Position numbers and translations under genes: made by a program. The notes below the pieces were generated by a model. The model made no database searches. It was given only the letters and a program-made list of their open reading frames with translations, and was not told where the DNA came from. Shown here piece after piece: positions 1 through 6,816 of a stretch of DNA of 16,699 bases (positions within the stretch are counted from its first letter, which is position 1; each line of letters opens with the position of its first letter). Source of the DNA: an uncultured bacterium (GTDB taxonomy: Bacteria; CALINM01); contig CALINM010000083.1 in assembly GCA_938045315.1 (NCBI GenBank), forward strand, positions 1 through 16,699, given 5' to 3'.

Positions 1-1
1 T

Positions 2-139
2 AATGAAATTCTTATTTATGTGCCTTTTTTTATCAAAGATATGAGCGATGATCGTTTAAAAGAAGAGTTGATAGATATGTATAATATATGCAATAGGGAA
101 AAGAATAAAGGAACTGTTGAAAAGGAGGTTATTAGATGA
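2..139 (+). CDS. C-terminal fragment of an unidentified protein (5' end outside window)
   Basis: An open frame of 45 codons runs from base 2 to a TGA at 137-139. It begins outside the window, so only the C-terminus is seen: a hydrophobic stretch (ILIYVPFFI) followed by a charged, probably helical tail rich in Lys, Glu and Asp. The stop overlaps the ATG of the next gene (ATGA at 136-139), the same 4-base coupling seen at the next two junctions, which is the main reason to believe it is translated. The other two forward frames are broken by stops. I do not recognise the family. It is most likely the upstream member of the exbB-exbD operon. Confidence 0.6.
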   Translation, partial: NEILIYVPFFIKDMSDDRLKEELIDMYNICNREKNKGTVEKEVIR

Positions 140-747
140 TCGATTTTTTTATTAAAGGTGGGATTTTTATGTATCCCATACTTTTATGTTCAATACTTTC
201 CTTATGGTTTTTTATTTACAAACTACTTGTTTTAAAAAAGGATAGAAATATTCCACCAAAACTTGTTAATGAATCGAAAAAACTTCTTTTAGAAGGTAAA
301 TTAGAAGAGTTGTATAAAGTTAGTGTTAAATATCCATCTCCTCTGGCGAAAATTTTAATTGTAATATCAAAAAATTATAATAGGGATAAAAGTAGTTTAA
401 AAGAAGCTGTAGAGATAGCAGGTAAAGCTGAAGTTTTAGAATTAGAAAAATTCATTGATGCTATTGGTACCATAGCAGGAATTAGCACTCTTTTAGGATT
501 ATTAGGTACAATTTCTGGCTTAATTTCTATTTTTTCTACCATATCTTTAGATCCCGTGGTCAATCCTGCTCGTTTGGCCGGTGGTATTTCTGAAGCTTTG
601 AATACCACTGCATTTGGACTTGTTGTAGCTATTCCTTCTGTTGCATTCAATAAATATCTGGAATCTAGGGTAAATAAAATTGTTACCGAGTTAGAACAAG
701 TTACTGCAGAGTTAATTGATTTAATAGTGGGAGATATGGAAAAATGA
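136..747 (+). CDS. MotA/TolQ/ExbB family proton channel protein
   Basis: This 203-residue inner-membrane protein fits the ExbB/TolQ/MotA family, which forms the oligomeric channel that uses proton motive force to energise outer-membrane processes together with ExbD/TolR. Three membrane segments are visible, roughly residues 10-31, 105-133 and 155-180. The conserved glycine-rich part (LLGLLGTISGLI, then GISEALNTTAFGL) is the family signature around the second and third helices. A strong Shine-Dalgarno (AAAAGGAGG, about 120-127) lies 8 bases before the ATG. The gene overlaps the ExbD-like gene by ATGA. No TonB, TolA or TolB gene is visible, so whether this serves TonB-type uptake, Tol-type envelope constriction or another process is undecided. 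The ftsB-like gene downstream makes a Tol-like envelope or division role worth considering. Confidence 0.85.
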   Translation: MIDFFIKGGIFMYPILLCSILSLWFFIYKLLVLKKDRNIPPKLVNESKKLLLEGKLEELYKVSVKYPSPLAKILIVISKNYNRDKSSLKEAVEIAGKAEVLELEKFIDAIGTIAGISTLLGLLGTISGLISIFSTISLDPVVNPARLAGGISEALNTTAFGLVVAIPSVAFNKYLESRVNKIVTELEQVTAELIDLIVGDMEK

Positions 748-1181
748 ACTTTAGAAGTGAAAAAAGAGCTAAAAGTTCAAATTTTATAGATTTTACACCA
801 ATTGTTGATACTGTTTTTAATCTTATCATTTTTTTTGCTGTTTCTCTAAATTTTATAGGGACACCGGCAATTAAGTTAAAACTTCCACAAGCATCTATGA
901 AAGAAAGTGTACGAGAAAAAAGTGAGATAAGGGTATTTATTACCAGGGGAGAAACAAAAGATGGTTACACATTTGGTGTTTTCAGGATTGAAGATAAAGT
1001 TCTTAATTTAGATGAACTTTCAAATCTCATTCATCAAAGAGTTTTATCAAATCCAGATATGGTTTTGATTATTCAGGCCGATGAAAGCGTATCACAGGGA
1101 GAGGTGGTAAAGATTATGGATATAGCAAAAAATGCCGGGATAGATAAAATTGCTATAGCTACAAGACCTAAGGAAAAATGA
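744..1181 (+). CDS. ExbD/TolR family biopolymer transport protein
   Basis: This 145-residue protein has one N-terminal membrane helix (about residues 18-38) preceded by a short cytoplasmic part, then a periplasmic domain, the ExbD/TolR architecture. The helix contains the conserved proton-carrying aspartate (Asp22, in FTPIVDTVFNLIIFF), equivalent to the essential Asp of ExbD/TolR. The periplasmic part ends with the typical pattern of VLIIQADESVSQGEVVKIMDIAKNAGI. It partners with the ExbB-like protein encoded just upstream (4-base ATGA overlap, so translational coupling is likely). It overlaps the next gene in the same way at 1178-1181. Confidence 0.87.
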   Translation: MNFRSEKRAKSSNFIDFTPIVDTVFNLIIFFAVSLNFIGTPAIKLKLPQASMKESVREKSEIRVFITRGETKDGYTFGVFRIEDKVLNLDELSNLIHQRVLSNPDMVLIIQADESVSQGEVVKIMDIAKNAGIDKIAIATRPKEK

Positions 1182-1498
1182 ACAGGATAATAAATATTTT
1201 TGTTAATCTGCTTTTTAGTATTGTTATTGCTCATTTTATATATGGTTCTATATTTGGTGAAAGGGGATTGAAAAATTATTTTAAACTGCGAAAAGAAAGA
1301 ATAAAACTGGAAAAACAATTACAGAAAACAATCGAAGAGAGGGACAAGTTAGCAGAAGAATTAGTATTAATTAAAAATGATCCATTATATATAGAAGAAC
1401 AAATAAAGTTGAAGCTTCAAAAGGGTAAAAAAGGGGAAGTATTTTATATCTTTCAAGATAAAGATAGTGAGTTGGGAAATGTTAGTAACAGAAAGTAA
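1178..1498 (+). CDS. FtsB/DivIC-family septum formation initiator-like protein
   Basis: This 106-residue protein has a single N-terminal membrane helix (about residues 5-24) followed by a charged coiled coil (about 32-68) and a short C-terminal segment with the pattern DPLYIEEQIKLKLQ...GKKGEVFYIF. The pattern DPxYIE...GE-aromatic is what FtsB/DivIC proteins show after their coiled coil. Members of this family link FtsL/FtsQ-type partners in the divisome. The sequence is divergent and the call rests on architecture plus that short motif. The start overlaps the exbD-like stop by ATGA and its 3' end overlaps the diguanylate cyclase gene. Placement between a proton-channel pair and a c-di-GMP enzyme is unusual. 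Confidence 0.65.
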   Translation: MNRIINIFVNLLFSIVIAHFIYGSIFGERGLKNYFKLRKERIKLEKQLQKTIEERDKLAEELVLIKNDPLYIEEQIKLKLQKGKKGEVFYIFQDKDSELGNVSNRK

Positions 1499-3563
1499 AA
1501 AAAAAATATTTAAGGCCTTTTTCTTTTTAATTTTTTTACTCTATATAATTAGTTTAAAAGAAGAAATTATTTCAAACCCCTCTTTTTCGAAATATAAGCT
1601 GTTTTCCAATATAATTGTAGTTACATTATTAATCATTTTACTTATTTTGGATAGTCTTATTATTTTACAAAAGTTGAGAAGAAAAGAATCAGAATTACAA
1701 TACTGGGATATGTTTTTCTGGTTAAGCTGGGTTTTCCTGAGCATATTATTCTTTACCACAATAGAGTTTAAAAATTTTAATTTTTTACCAATTTTCAACG
1801 TTTTTTTTGCTGTAACTTTTGCCTTTTTCCCTATGAAAATTGCTCTTTTTTTCTTTTTTTTAACTTTTGTTGTTGAATATTTATATTTTTGTGTATTCCC
1901 ATGGCAGAGAGATTATGTTAACTATTTTTTCTTTGTTGCAATGATAAGCATATTTTCATTGTTTGGGTATATTTTAAAGAAAGAAAGAAAAGAAAAGTCA
2001 ATATATGAAACAAAATTAACGGAAATAAAAGAAGGGGCTAAAGCTTTCTTTGGGAGTGATGATGAGAATCTTGATTATCTAAAGTCAGAAAAAAGGATAG
2101 AACATTTACAAAGTACATATGGTTATTTTGAAGAAAGGGTGCTTAGAATATTGCAGCAAGTTAAGGAACTCATGGAACCATATACTGTTGCTTTCTTTAA
2201 AATAAAAGATGATGGTAAGTATTATAAAATCCTTGAGGCAATTTCTGAAAGTGATTATCTTAGATACAATGATGATATTCCACTGGATGAAGGTGTTGTT
2301 GGCTGGATTTTCAAACATGAAAAATCTCTAAATTTTAGTTCTGTAAAAGGAGGTAGAAGAGCTCTAAATTATTATGACCAGGACCTCCCGGTTTCATCTT
2401 TTTTAGGTGTACCTGTTATATGGAGAAACAATGTTGTTGGCGTTTTATGTGTAGATTCACTTCAAGATAATGCTTTCAATCCTGATAGTGAGAATATTAT
2501 AAAACTTGCGGTATTGCAAATACAGGAAACTTTGGAAAATGTTCAATTGTTACAGCAAACTAAACAGCAATATAAAGAGTTTTCTGCTCTTTATGAGGGT
2601 AGTAAGAAGATGATGATGTCTATTACTTTAGATGAAAATTTAAATACCTTCCTTGATATAATAAATCAGATTACCCATAATGATGCAGCTATCATCGCTA
2701 TAATTGAAGAAACACAGGAAAGCAAACTGATAATCAAAACCTACAGAGGCATAGCAGATGATATCAGTGGCAAAACAGTTGATGATAATAGTTTAATGAA
2801 GTGGGTTTTAGAACATAAACAATATTTAGATCTAAGGCATTTTAGCTCCAAGCAAAAAATTAAGCCTCTATTATCACAAAATATCAAAATCCCTGATTTA
2901 CAGAGAGTTATAATTTTTCCTTTAATGTTTGAAGAATCAATTTTGGGTGCTTTTCTTTTAGGATATAAAAATGAAGGACCAGATGATTATGAAAAAAGGG
3001 TTATCGAAATTCTTAGTAACCAGGCTTCAGTATGTATATCTAATGCTTTTCTGTTCGAAAAAGTAAAAAATATGGCTACTACTGATGGTTTAACTGGGGT
3101 TTTTAATCATAGGCATTTTCAGGAAAAATTTACTGAAATACTATTAAGAGCCGAGCGCTATAATGAAAAATTTTCTTTGATTCTTATTGATATAGATTTT
3201 TTTAAAAAGGTTAATGATACTTACGGACATCAGGTAGGGGATGTAGTTTTAAAAAGGGTAGCTCAAATTCTCAAAACAGTGGCAAGAAAAGTAGATATAG
3301 TTGCTAGGTATGGGGGGGAAGAGTTTGCTATTATATGTGTCAATGATGATAAGAAAAATGCATCAAAGTTAGCCGAAAGACTAAGAAAAGAAATTGAGAG
3401 CACAACAATACTTTATGAAGGTGGCAAACTGAATGTTACTGCAAGTTTAGGTGTAGCAAGTTACCCTGAAGATGGTAAGGATAAAATATCAATAATAGAA
3501 ATGGCTGATAGAGCATTATATAGAGCTAAACACGAAGGTAGAAATAGGGTTGTATTAGCATAA
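1467..3563 (+). CDS. Membrane-anchored dual-GAF diguanylate cyclase
   Basis: This 698-residue protein is predicted to make the second messenger c-di-GMP from two GTP. The N-terminus carries about six hydrophobic segments (roughly residues 14-33, 45-67, 82-98, 105-122, 124-145, 151-171). A short linker, two GAF-type sensor domains (about 215-360 and 370-530) and a C-terminal GGDEF domain (about 533-698) follow. The GGDEF domain looks active: GGEEF at 616-620 with the metal-binding segment DIDFFKKVND around 575. An RxxD inhibitory I-site (RKVD, 607-610) sits five residues before GGEEF, as required for product feedback. The GTG at 1467 gives this length and overlaps the ftsB-like gene by 32 bases. 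An in-frame ATG at 1479 is an equally reasonable start, since neither has a strong Shine-Dalgarno. The signal sensed by the membrane and GAF parts cannot be read from sequence. Confidence 0.9.
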   Translation: MSWEMLVTESKKKIFKAFFFLIFLLYIISLKEEIISNPSFSKYKLFSNIIVVTLLIILLILDSLIILQKLRRKESELQYWDMFFWLSWVFLSILFFTTIEFKNFNFLPIFNVFFAVTFAFFPMKIALFFFFLTFVVEYLYFCVFPWQRDYVNYFFFVAMISIFSLFGYILKKERKEKSIYETKLTEIKEGAKAFFGSDDENLDYLKSEKRIEHLQSTYGYFEERVLRILQQVKELMEPYTVAFFKIKDDGKYYKILEAISESDYLRYNDDIPLDEGVVGWIFKHEKSLNFSSVKGGRRALNYYDQDLPVSSFLGVPVIWRNNVVGVLCVDSLQDNAFNPDSENIIKLAVLQIQETLENVQLLQQTKQQYKEFSALYEGSKKMMMSITLDENLNTFLDIINQITHNDAAIIAIIEETQESKLIIKTYRGIADDISGKTVDDNSLMKWVLEHKQYLDLRHFSSKQKIKPLLSQNIKIPDLQRVIIFPLMFEESILGAFLLGYKNEGPDDYEKRVIEILSNQASVCISNAFLFEKVKNMATTDGLTGVFNHRHFQEKFTEILLRAERYNEKFSLILIDIDFFKKVNDTYGHQVGDVVLKRVAQILKTVARKVDIVARYGGEEFAIICVNDDKKNASKLAERLRKEIESTTILYEGGKLNVTASLGVASYPEDGKDKISIIEMADRALYRAKHEGRNRVVLA

Positions 3564-3595
3564 TTTTAAAGAGGGCTTTTTAAGAAGGGGTTAAT

Positions 3596-4405
3596 ATGAA
3601 AATAAAAGTTTCAGCTATTCAAATGATATCAAAAGATGACATAAGGGAAAATATAGAAAGGGCAGAGAAATTTATAAAAATTGCTGCTGAAAAAGGTGCT
3701 AATATTATTGCTTTTCCTGAGCTTTTTTGCAATAAATGGTTCCCCTGTGAGAGGAATAAGAAAAACTTTAATTTAGCTGATTCAAAAGATGGTTTAATAA
3801 TAAGAGAAATGGCTTCTCTTTCAAAGAAATATGATGTTTTATTGGCTGTACCTTTCTTCGAACGATATAGAAGGAGATTTTACAATTCCTGTGCCATAAT
3901 TGATGGAGGGAAGTTATTAGGTATATACAGAAAGGTTCACATACCAAACATACCCCTTTATGAGGAAACTTTTTATTTCACAAGAGGTAAGGAATTTCCT
4001 GTATTTGATACCAGGTTTGGTAAGATAGGGGTGCAAATTTGCTGGGATAATTTCTTCCCTGAAGGATATAGAATACTGGCTTTAAAGGGAGCAAAATTTA
4101 TTATTACACCGACGGCATCAGCTTTTAAAACTCAGAAAAGGTGGAAAATAGTGATTGCTTCCCATGCGCTTCTAAATAATATTTTTGTTCTTCGTGTAAA
4201 TAGAGTTGGGAAGGAGAAATTTCAAGAGTTTTATGGCAATAGCTTTTTAGTAGGTCCTGATGGTTCTTTCATTGGTGAAACTCTTGGATATAATGAGGGT
4301 ATATTTATTTCCAATTTTGATTTATCAGATACAGACAGAATGAGGAAAATATTTACTTTCTTTGATTGTAGGCAATCAGATCTCTATAAAGATTTATTAT
4401 TGTGA
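3596..4405 (+). CDS. Nitrilase-superfamily carbon-nitrogen hydrolase
   Basis: This 269-residue cytoplasmic enzyme belongs to the nitrilase/amidase superfamily. The Glu-Lys-Cys catalytic triad is visible: Glu42 (FPELF), Lys113 (YRKVHIPN) and Cys149 (QICWDNFFPEG). The CWDxxFPE context and overall length resemble N-carbamoylputrescine amidase or beta-ureidopropionase-like members, but substrate cannot be assigned on this alone, so a general amidohydrolase name is safer. The start is an ATG preceded by AAGAAGGGG at 3582-3590. It lies 32 bases after the diguanylate cyclase stop with no obvious promoter or terminator between, so it is probably the last gene of that operon. Its stop overlaps the convergent GntR gene by 9 bases. 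Confidence 0.85.
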   Translation: MKIKVSAIQMISKDDIRENIERAEKFIKIAAEKGANIIAFPELFCNKWFPCERNKKNFNLADSKDGLIIREMASLSKKYDVLLAVPFFERYRRRFYNSCAIIDGGKLLGIYRKVHIPNIPLYEETFYFTRGKEFPVFDTRFGKIGVQICWDNFFPEGYRILALKGAKFIITPTASAFKTQKRWKIVIASHALLNNIFVLRVNRVGKEKFQEFYGNSFLVGPDGSFIGETLGYNEGIFISNFDLSDTDRMRKIFTFFDCRQSDLYKDLLL

Positions 4406-5065
4406 TATGTTTAATGAGGCCAGTAAATCTGAAAAACGCTCACCTTGAACGATAATATGCTCTCTTGCCAGTTTAGATGCTAACTCAGAATCGCCTTTAA
4501 TTATTGCCTCGATAATCTCTTCATGTTCCTTTAATGATGATTCTATTCTTCCCCTTACTCTTAACTGAAGTCTTCTAAAGGAACTCAATCTTTTGTGAAG
4601 ATTTATTGCTTGTTCAATTAAAAAATCGTTATGACTTGCTCTATATAGGGCTATATGAAACTCTTCATTTTTATAATAATAAAGGTCTGGATTTTCAATT
4701 ATCTCCTTAACTTTACATTCTAAGTGAGTCTTTTGTAAATATTCTAGTTCCTTATTTGTAATTCTTCTTGCCGCGAGCCTTGCACAAAGAGCTTCTAATT
4801 CGGCCATAACTTCAAACATCTCATACAATTTCTTTGTATCAATAGGGGTTACAATTGCCCCCCGTCTAGGCCTCATCTCTACTAAACCAGTGGAAGATAA
4901 TTGTATCAGAGCTTCTCTTATCGGTGTTCTTGATACACCAAATTTTTGAGCTAAATCAATTTCATCTAACTTCATGCCTGGAGTAAATAACCCTGTTGCT
5001 ATAAATTCTTCGATTTTTTCTTTTAGATATTCTGATAGTTTGGAGTGTTTTGCTTTTTTCTTCAT
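4397..5065 (-). CDS. GntR-family (FadR/FCD subfamily) regulator, probably of the malonate locus
   Basis: This 222-residue repressor-type regulator has an N-terminal winged helix-turn-helix (about residues 8-75, with LAQKFGVSRTPIREAL as the recognition part). An all-helical FCD effector domain (about 80-215) follows. FCD metal/ligand residues are recognisable as His137 (EEFH), His181 and His203; an Asn (133) sits where many members have Asp. It is transcribed divergently from the dctPQM-matB-mdcDE genes, and a FadR-like TGTATACA palindrome lies in the shared promoter region. In rhizobial matABC the regulator MatR is also a GntR/FCD protein, so an orthologous malonate- or malonyl-CoA-responsive role is a good inference. 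The ATG start has only a weak Shine-Dalgarno. The gene ends inside the last 9 bases of the convergent amidohydrolase gene. Confidence 0.88.
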   Translation of the reverse strand: MKKKAKHSKLSEYLKEKIEEFIATGLFTPGMKLDEIDLAQKFGVSRTPIREALIQLSSTGLVEMRPRRGAIVTPIDTKKLYEMFEVMAELEALCARLAARRITNKELEYLQKTHLECKVKEIIENPDLYYYKNEEFHIALYRASHNDFLIEQAINLHKRLSSFRRLQLRVRGRIESSLKEHEEIIEAIIKGDSELASKLAREHIIVQGERFSDLLASLNISQ

Positions 5066-5085
5066 CTTTTATGCAATTGTTAAAT

Positions 5086-5114
5086 AATATAACTAATTTT
5101 TTATGATGTGTAAA
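5086..5114 (-). promoter_or_regulatory. Predicted sigma-70 promoter of the GntR-family regulator gene
   Basis: Read on the - strand there is TTTACA (5109-5114) and TATATT (5086-5091) separated by exactly 17 bases. The start of transcription would fall near 5079, about 14 bases before the ATG. It lies entirely upstream of, and points away from, the dctP promoter. The call is by consensus match only. Confidence 0.5.
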
Positions 5115-5120
5115 TATTTA

Positions 5121-5149
5121 TTGACTTAGTATTCAAAATTTTATAAATT
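5121..5149 (+). promoter_or_regulatory. Predicted sigma-70 promoter of the dctPQM-matB-mdcDE operon
   Basis: TTGACT (5121-5126) is followed after 17 bases by TAAATT (5144-5149). A better -10 match, TATAAA at 5142-5147, is available with a 15-base spacer. Either way transcription would begin around 5155-5157, inside or just after the TGTATACA palindrome, so a bound regulator would block initiation. The predicted leader is about 35 bases and carries the strong dctP Shine-Dalgarno. Confidence 0.5.
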
Positions 5150-5159
5150 GTATACACAA
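5148..5159. promoter_or_regulatory. Predicted GntR/MatR-type operator
   Basis: The sequence TTGTATACACAA contains the perfect 8-bp palindrome TGTATACA (5149-5156), of the TnGTnnACnA type used by FadR/FCD regulators. It overlaps the 3' edge of the dctP -10 region and the predicted start site. As I recall, rhizobial MatR binds a site with the core TTGTATACAC upstream of matA; the ten bases 5148-5157 are identical to that core. The operator call is an inference from the palindrome, its position and the adjacent regulator gene. Confidence 0.6.
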
Positions 5160-5190
5160 ACAATGTTTTATAAAAAAGGAGGGTATAAGT

Positions 5191-6219
5191 ATGCATACAA
5201 GAAATTTTAAGATTTTTGTTGCATTAAGTTTAATCTTTTTATTTGGTATTTTTAAAGTAAACATTGTTTCATCTCAACAGCCAAGGGTAATAAAAATTTC
5301 CCATCAGTTTCCAGCAAGCATGGGTGATGAGGGAGATTTCAGGGATAGGCTATGCAGAAAATTTGCTGCAGAAGTAGAAAAAAGGACAAAAGGGCAACTT
5401 AAGTTTGAGATTTATCCTTCAAGTTCTTTATTTAAGGCAACAGCTCAAGTTTCTGCTATGAGAAAAGGGGCGCTGGACATGGGTTTGATACCAATATCTT
5501 ATGGGAGTGGTGAGATACCTGAAGCTAATTTGGGGCTTATGCCAGCCCTTGTTACCAGTTATGAGCAGGGTTTGAGGTGGAAAGATGCACCTATTGGAAA
5601 AAAATTTTCTGAAATTTTAGCTAAACATAACATAATCATTCTTACCTGGGTATGGCAGGGTGGGGGAATAGCATCAACAAAAGGGAAATTGGTTGATCCT
5701 GAAGATTTTAAGGGTATTAAAATACGTGGTGGAAGTAGAGAAATGGATATGATGTTAAAAGAAGCTGGAGCATCAGTTGTAACCATGCCATCAAGTGAAA
5801 TATATAATGCTATGCAATCTGGTGTTATTGATGCAGCCCTTACTTCAAGTACTTCATTGATTAGCTATAGGTTGTATGAATTTACAAAAAATGTTACCAC
5901 GGCAAGAAAAAAATCCTTCTGGTATATGTTGGAACCATTAGTTATGTCTAAAAGTTTATTTGATTCGTTGACACCAGAACAGCAAAAGATTGTTCTTGAA
6001 GTAGGTGCAAGTTTAGAAAAATTTGGTATGGAAGAAGCAAAAAAGGATGACCAGAAGATGGCAGAGATTTATGCAAAGGCCGGTGCGAATGTTCATGATA
6101 TGGATGAAAAAACCTTTGAAAAATGGAGAGAAATTGCTATAAGGACGGCATATAAGGATTTTGCTGAAAAAGTTAAAAATGGTAAAGAACTATTAGATAT
6201 GGCACTTAGTGTTAAATAA
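5191..6219 (+). CDS. dctP: TRAP transporter substrate-binding protein, DctP family
   Basis: This 342-residue periplasmic receptor captures the substrate, probably a carboxylate, for the DctQM permease. Residues 1-28 form a signal peptide (basic start, hydrophobic core ALSLIFLFGIF, small residues before QQP). The mature part shows DctP hallmarks: GxLKFEIYPSS-like segment at 68-78, the KGIKIRG segment with the ligand-binding Arg179, and MPSSEIYNAMQSGVIDA at 199-215. The ATG is preceded by a strong Shine-Dalgarno (AAAGGAGGG, 5175-5183). As first gene of the operon it sits directly under the predicted operator, and a stable hairpin follows its stop. DctP sequence does not reveal the ligand, but the matB and mdcDE genes downstream point to malonate or a related dicarboxylate. 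Confidence 0.92.
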   Translation: MHTRNFKIFVALSLIFLFGIFKVNIVSSQQPRVIKISHQFPASMGDEGDFRDRLCRKFAAEVEKRTKGQLKFEIYPSSSLFKATAQVSAMRKGALDMGLIPISYGSGEIPEANLGLMPALVTSYEQGLRWKDAPIGKKFSEILAKHNIIILTWVWQGGGIASTKGKLVDPEDFKGIKIRGGSREMDMMLKEAGASVVTMPSSEIYNAMQSGVIDAALTSSTSLISYRLYEFTKNVTTARKKSFWYMLEPLVMSKSLFDSLTPEQQKIVLEVGASLEKFGMEEAKKDDQKMAEIYAKAGANVHDMDEKTFEKWREIAIRTAYKDFAEKVKNGKELLDMALSVK

Positions 6220-6223
6220 AAAA

Positions 6224-6249
6224 ATTGTGGCGGAGTAATCCGCCACAAT
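6224..6249 (+). other. Strong intergenic hairpin between dctP and dctQ
   Basis: ATTGTGGCGGA (6224-6234) and TCCGCCACAAT (6239-6249) form a perfect 11-bp stem with a GTAA tetraloop, beginning four bases after the dctP stop codon. No run of T follows, so it does not look like a complete intrinsic terminator. Such hairpins often protect the 3' end of an upstream transcript segment. Here it would allow more receptor (DctP) than permease (DctQM) to be made from one operon, as expected for binding-protein systems. Confidence 0.75.
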
Positions 6250-6264
6250 AATTAGAGGTAAACC

Positions 6265-6801
6265 ATGAAAACAATATCAAAATTAATTAAAAATATTAAC
6301 ATATTATTTGGTTATATCTCTGCTATTGTTATTGTAATTGTCTCTGGAATTTTGTTATTTGAAGTGTTTGTAAGATACTTTTTCTCAATGCCCACAGACT
6401 GGGAAATTGAATTAAGCGTAATGCTTTTAATAATATCCACATTTATGGCAGCAGGCTTTACGCAAATTACTCGTGGGCATGTAAATATTGAGATATTAGA
6501 TGCTCTACTGCCAAAGAAAATAATAAAATGGCGCATTTTAATTTCCGACTTAATTTCAATTTTGTTCTGCGCCTTTATTTCTTATAGTTCATGGATTTTA
6601 TTTTATGAGGCTTATATTGAAGGAAGAATGAGCGAATCATCATGGGGGCCTAAACTCTGGCCAGTTTTTTTATTTATGGCCATAGGAATGACATTTTTGA
6701 CATTACAAATACTTGTCCAAATAATAGAAGAAAGCATTCCCAATGTTTTTAAGAGAAAGAATATACTTCATGAACTTCACGATCCGGAATTAATGGAGTA
6801 A
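6265..6801 (+). CDS. dctQ: TRAP transporter small permease, DctQ family
   Basis: This 178-residue membrane protein has four predicted helices (about residues 15-37, 48-66, 88-110, 128-150). It carries the DctQ pattern RYFFSMPTDWEIELS near residue 37, followed by a TRGHVNIEI segment. It is the small subunit of the TRAP permease, working with DctM to move substrate released by DctP using an ion gradient. AGAGG precedes the ATG by a few bases. It lies 45 bases after dctP, with the hairpin between them, and 15 bases before dctM. Confidence 0.9.
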   Translation: MKTISKLIKNINILFGYISAIVIVIVSGILLFEVFVRYFFSMPTDWEIELSVMLLIISTFMAAGFTQITRGHVNIEILDALLPKKIIKWRILISDLISILFCAFISYSSWILFYEAYIEGRMSESSWGPKLWPVFLFMAIGMTFLTLQILVQIIEESIPNVFKRKNILHELHDPELME

Positions 6802-6816
6802 AAAAGGAGTAGTCAA

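Noticed and set aside
6224-6249. Intrinsic terminator after dctP
   Set aside because: The stem is strong but is followed by AATAATTAGAGG rather than a T-run, and dctQ and dctM clearly belong to the same unit. Better read as a stabilising or attenuating hairpin.
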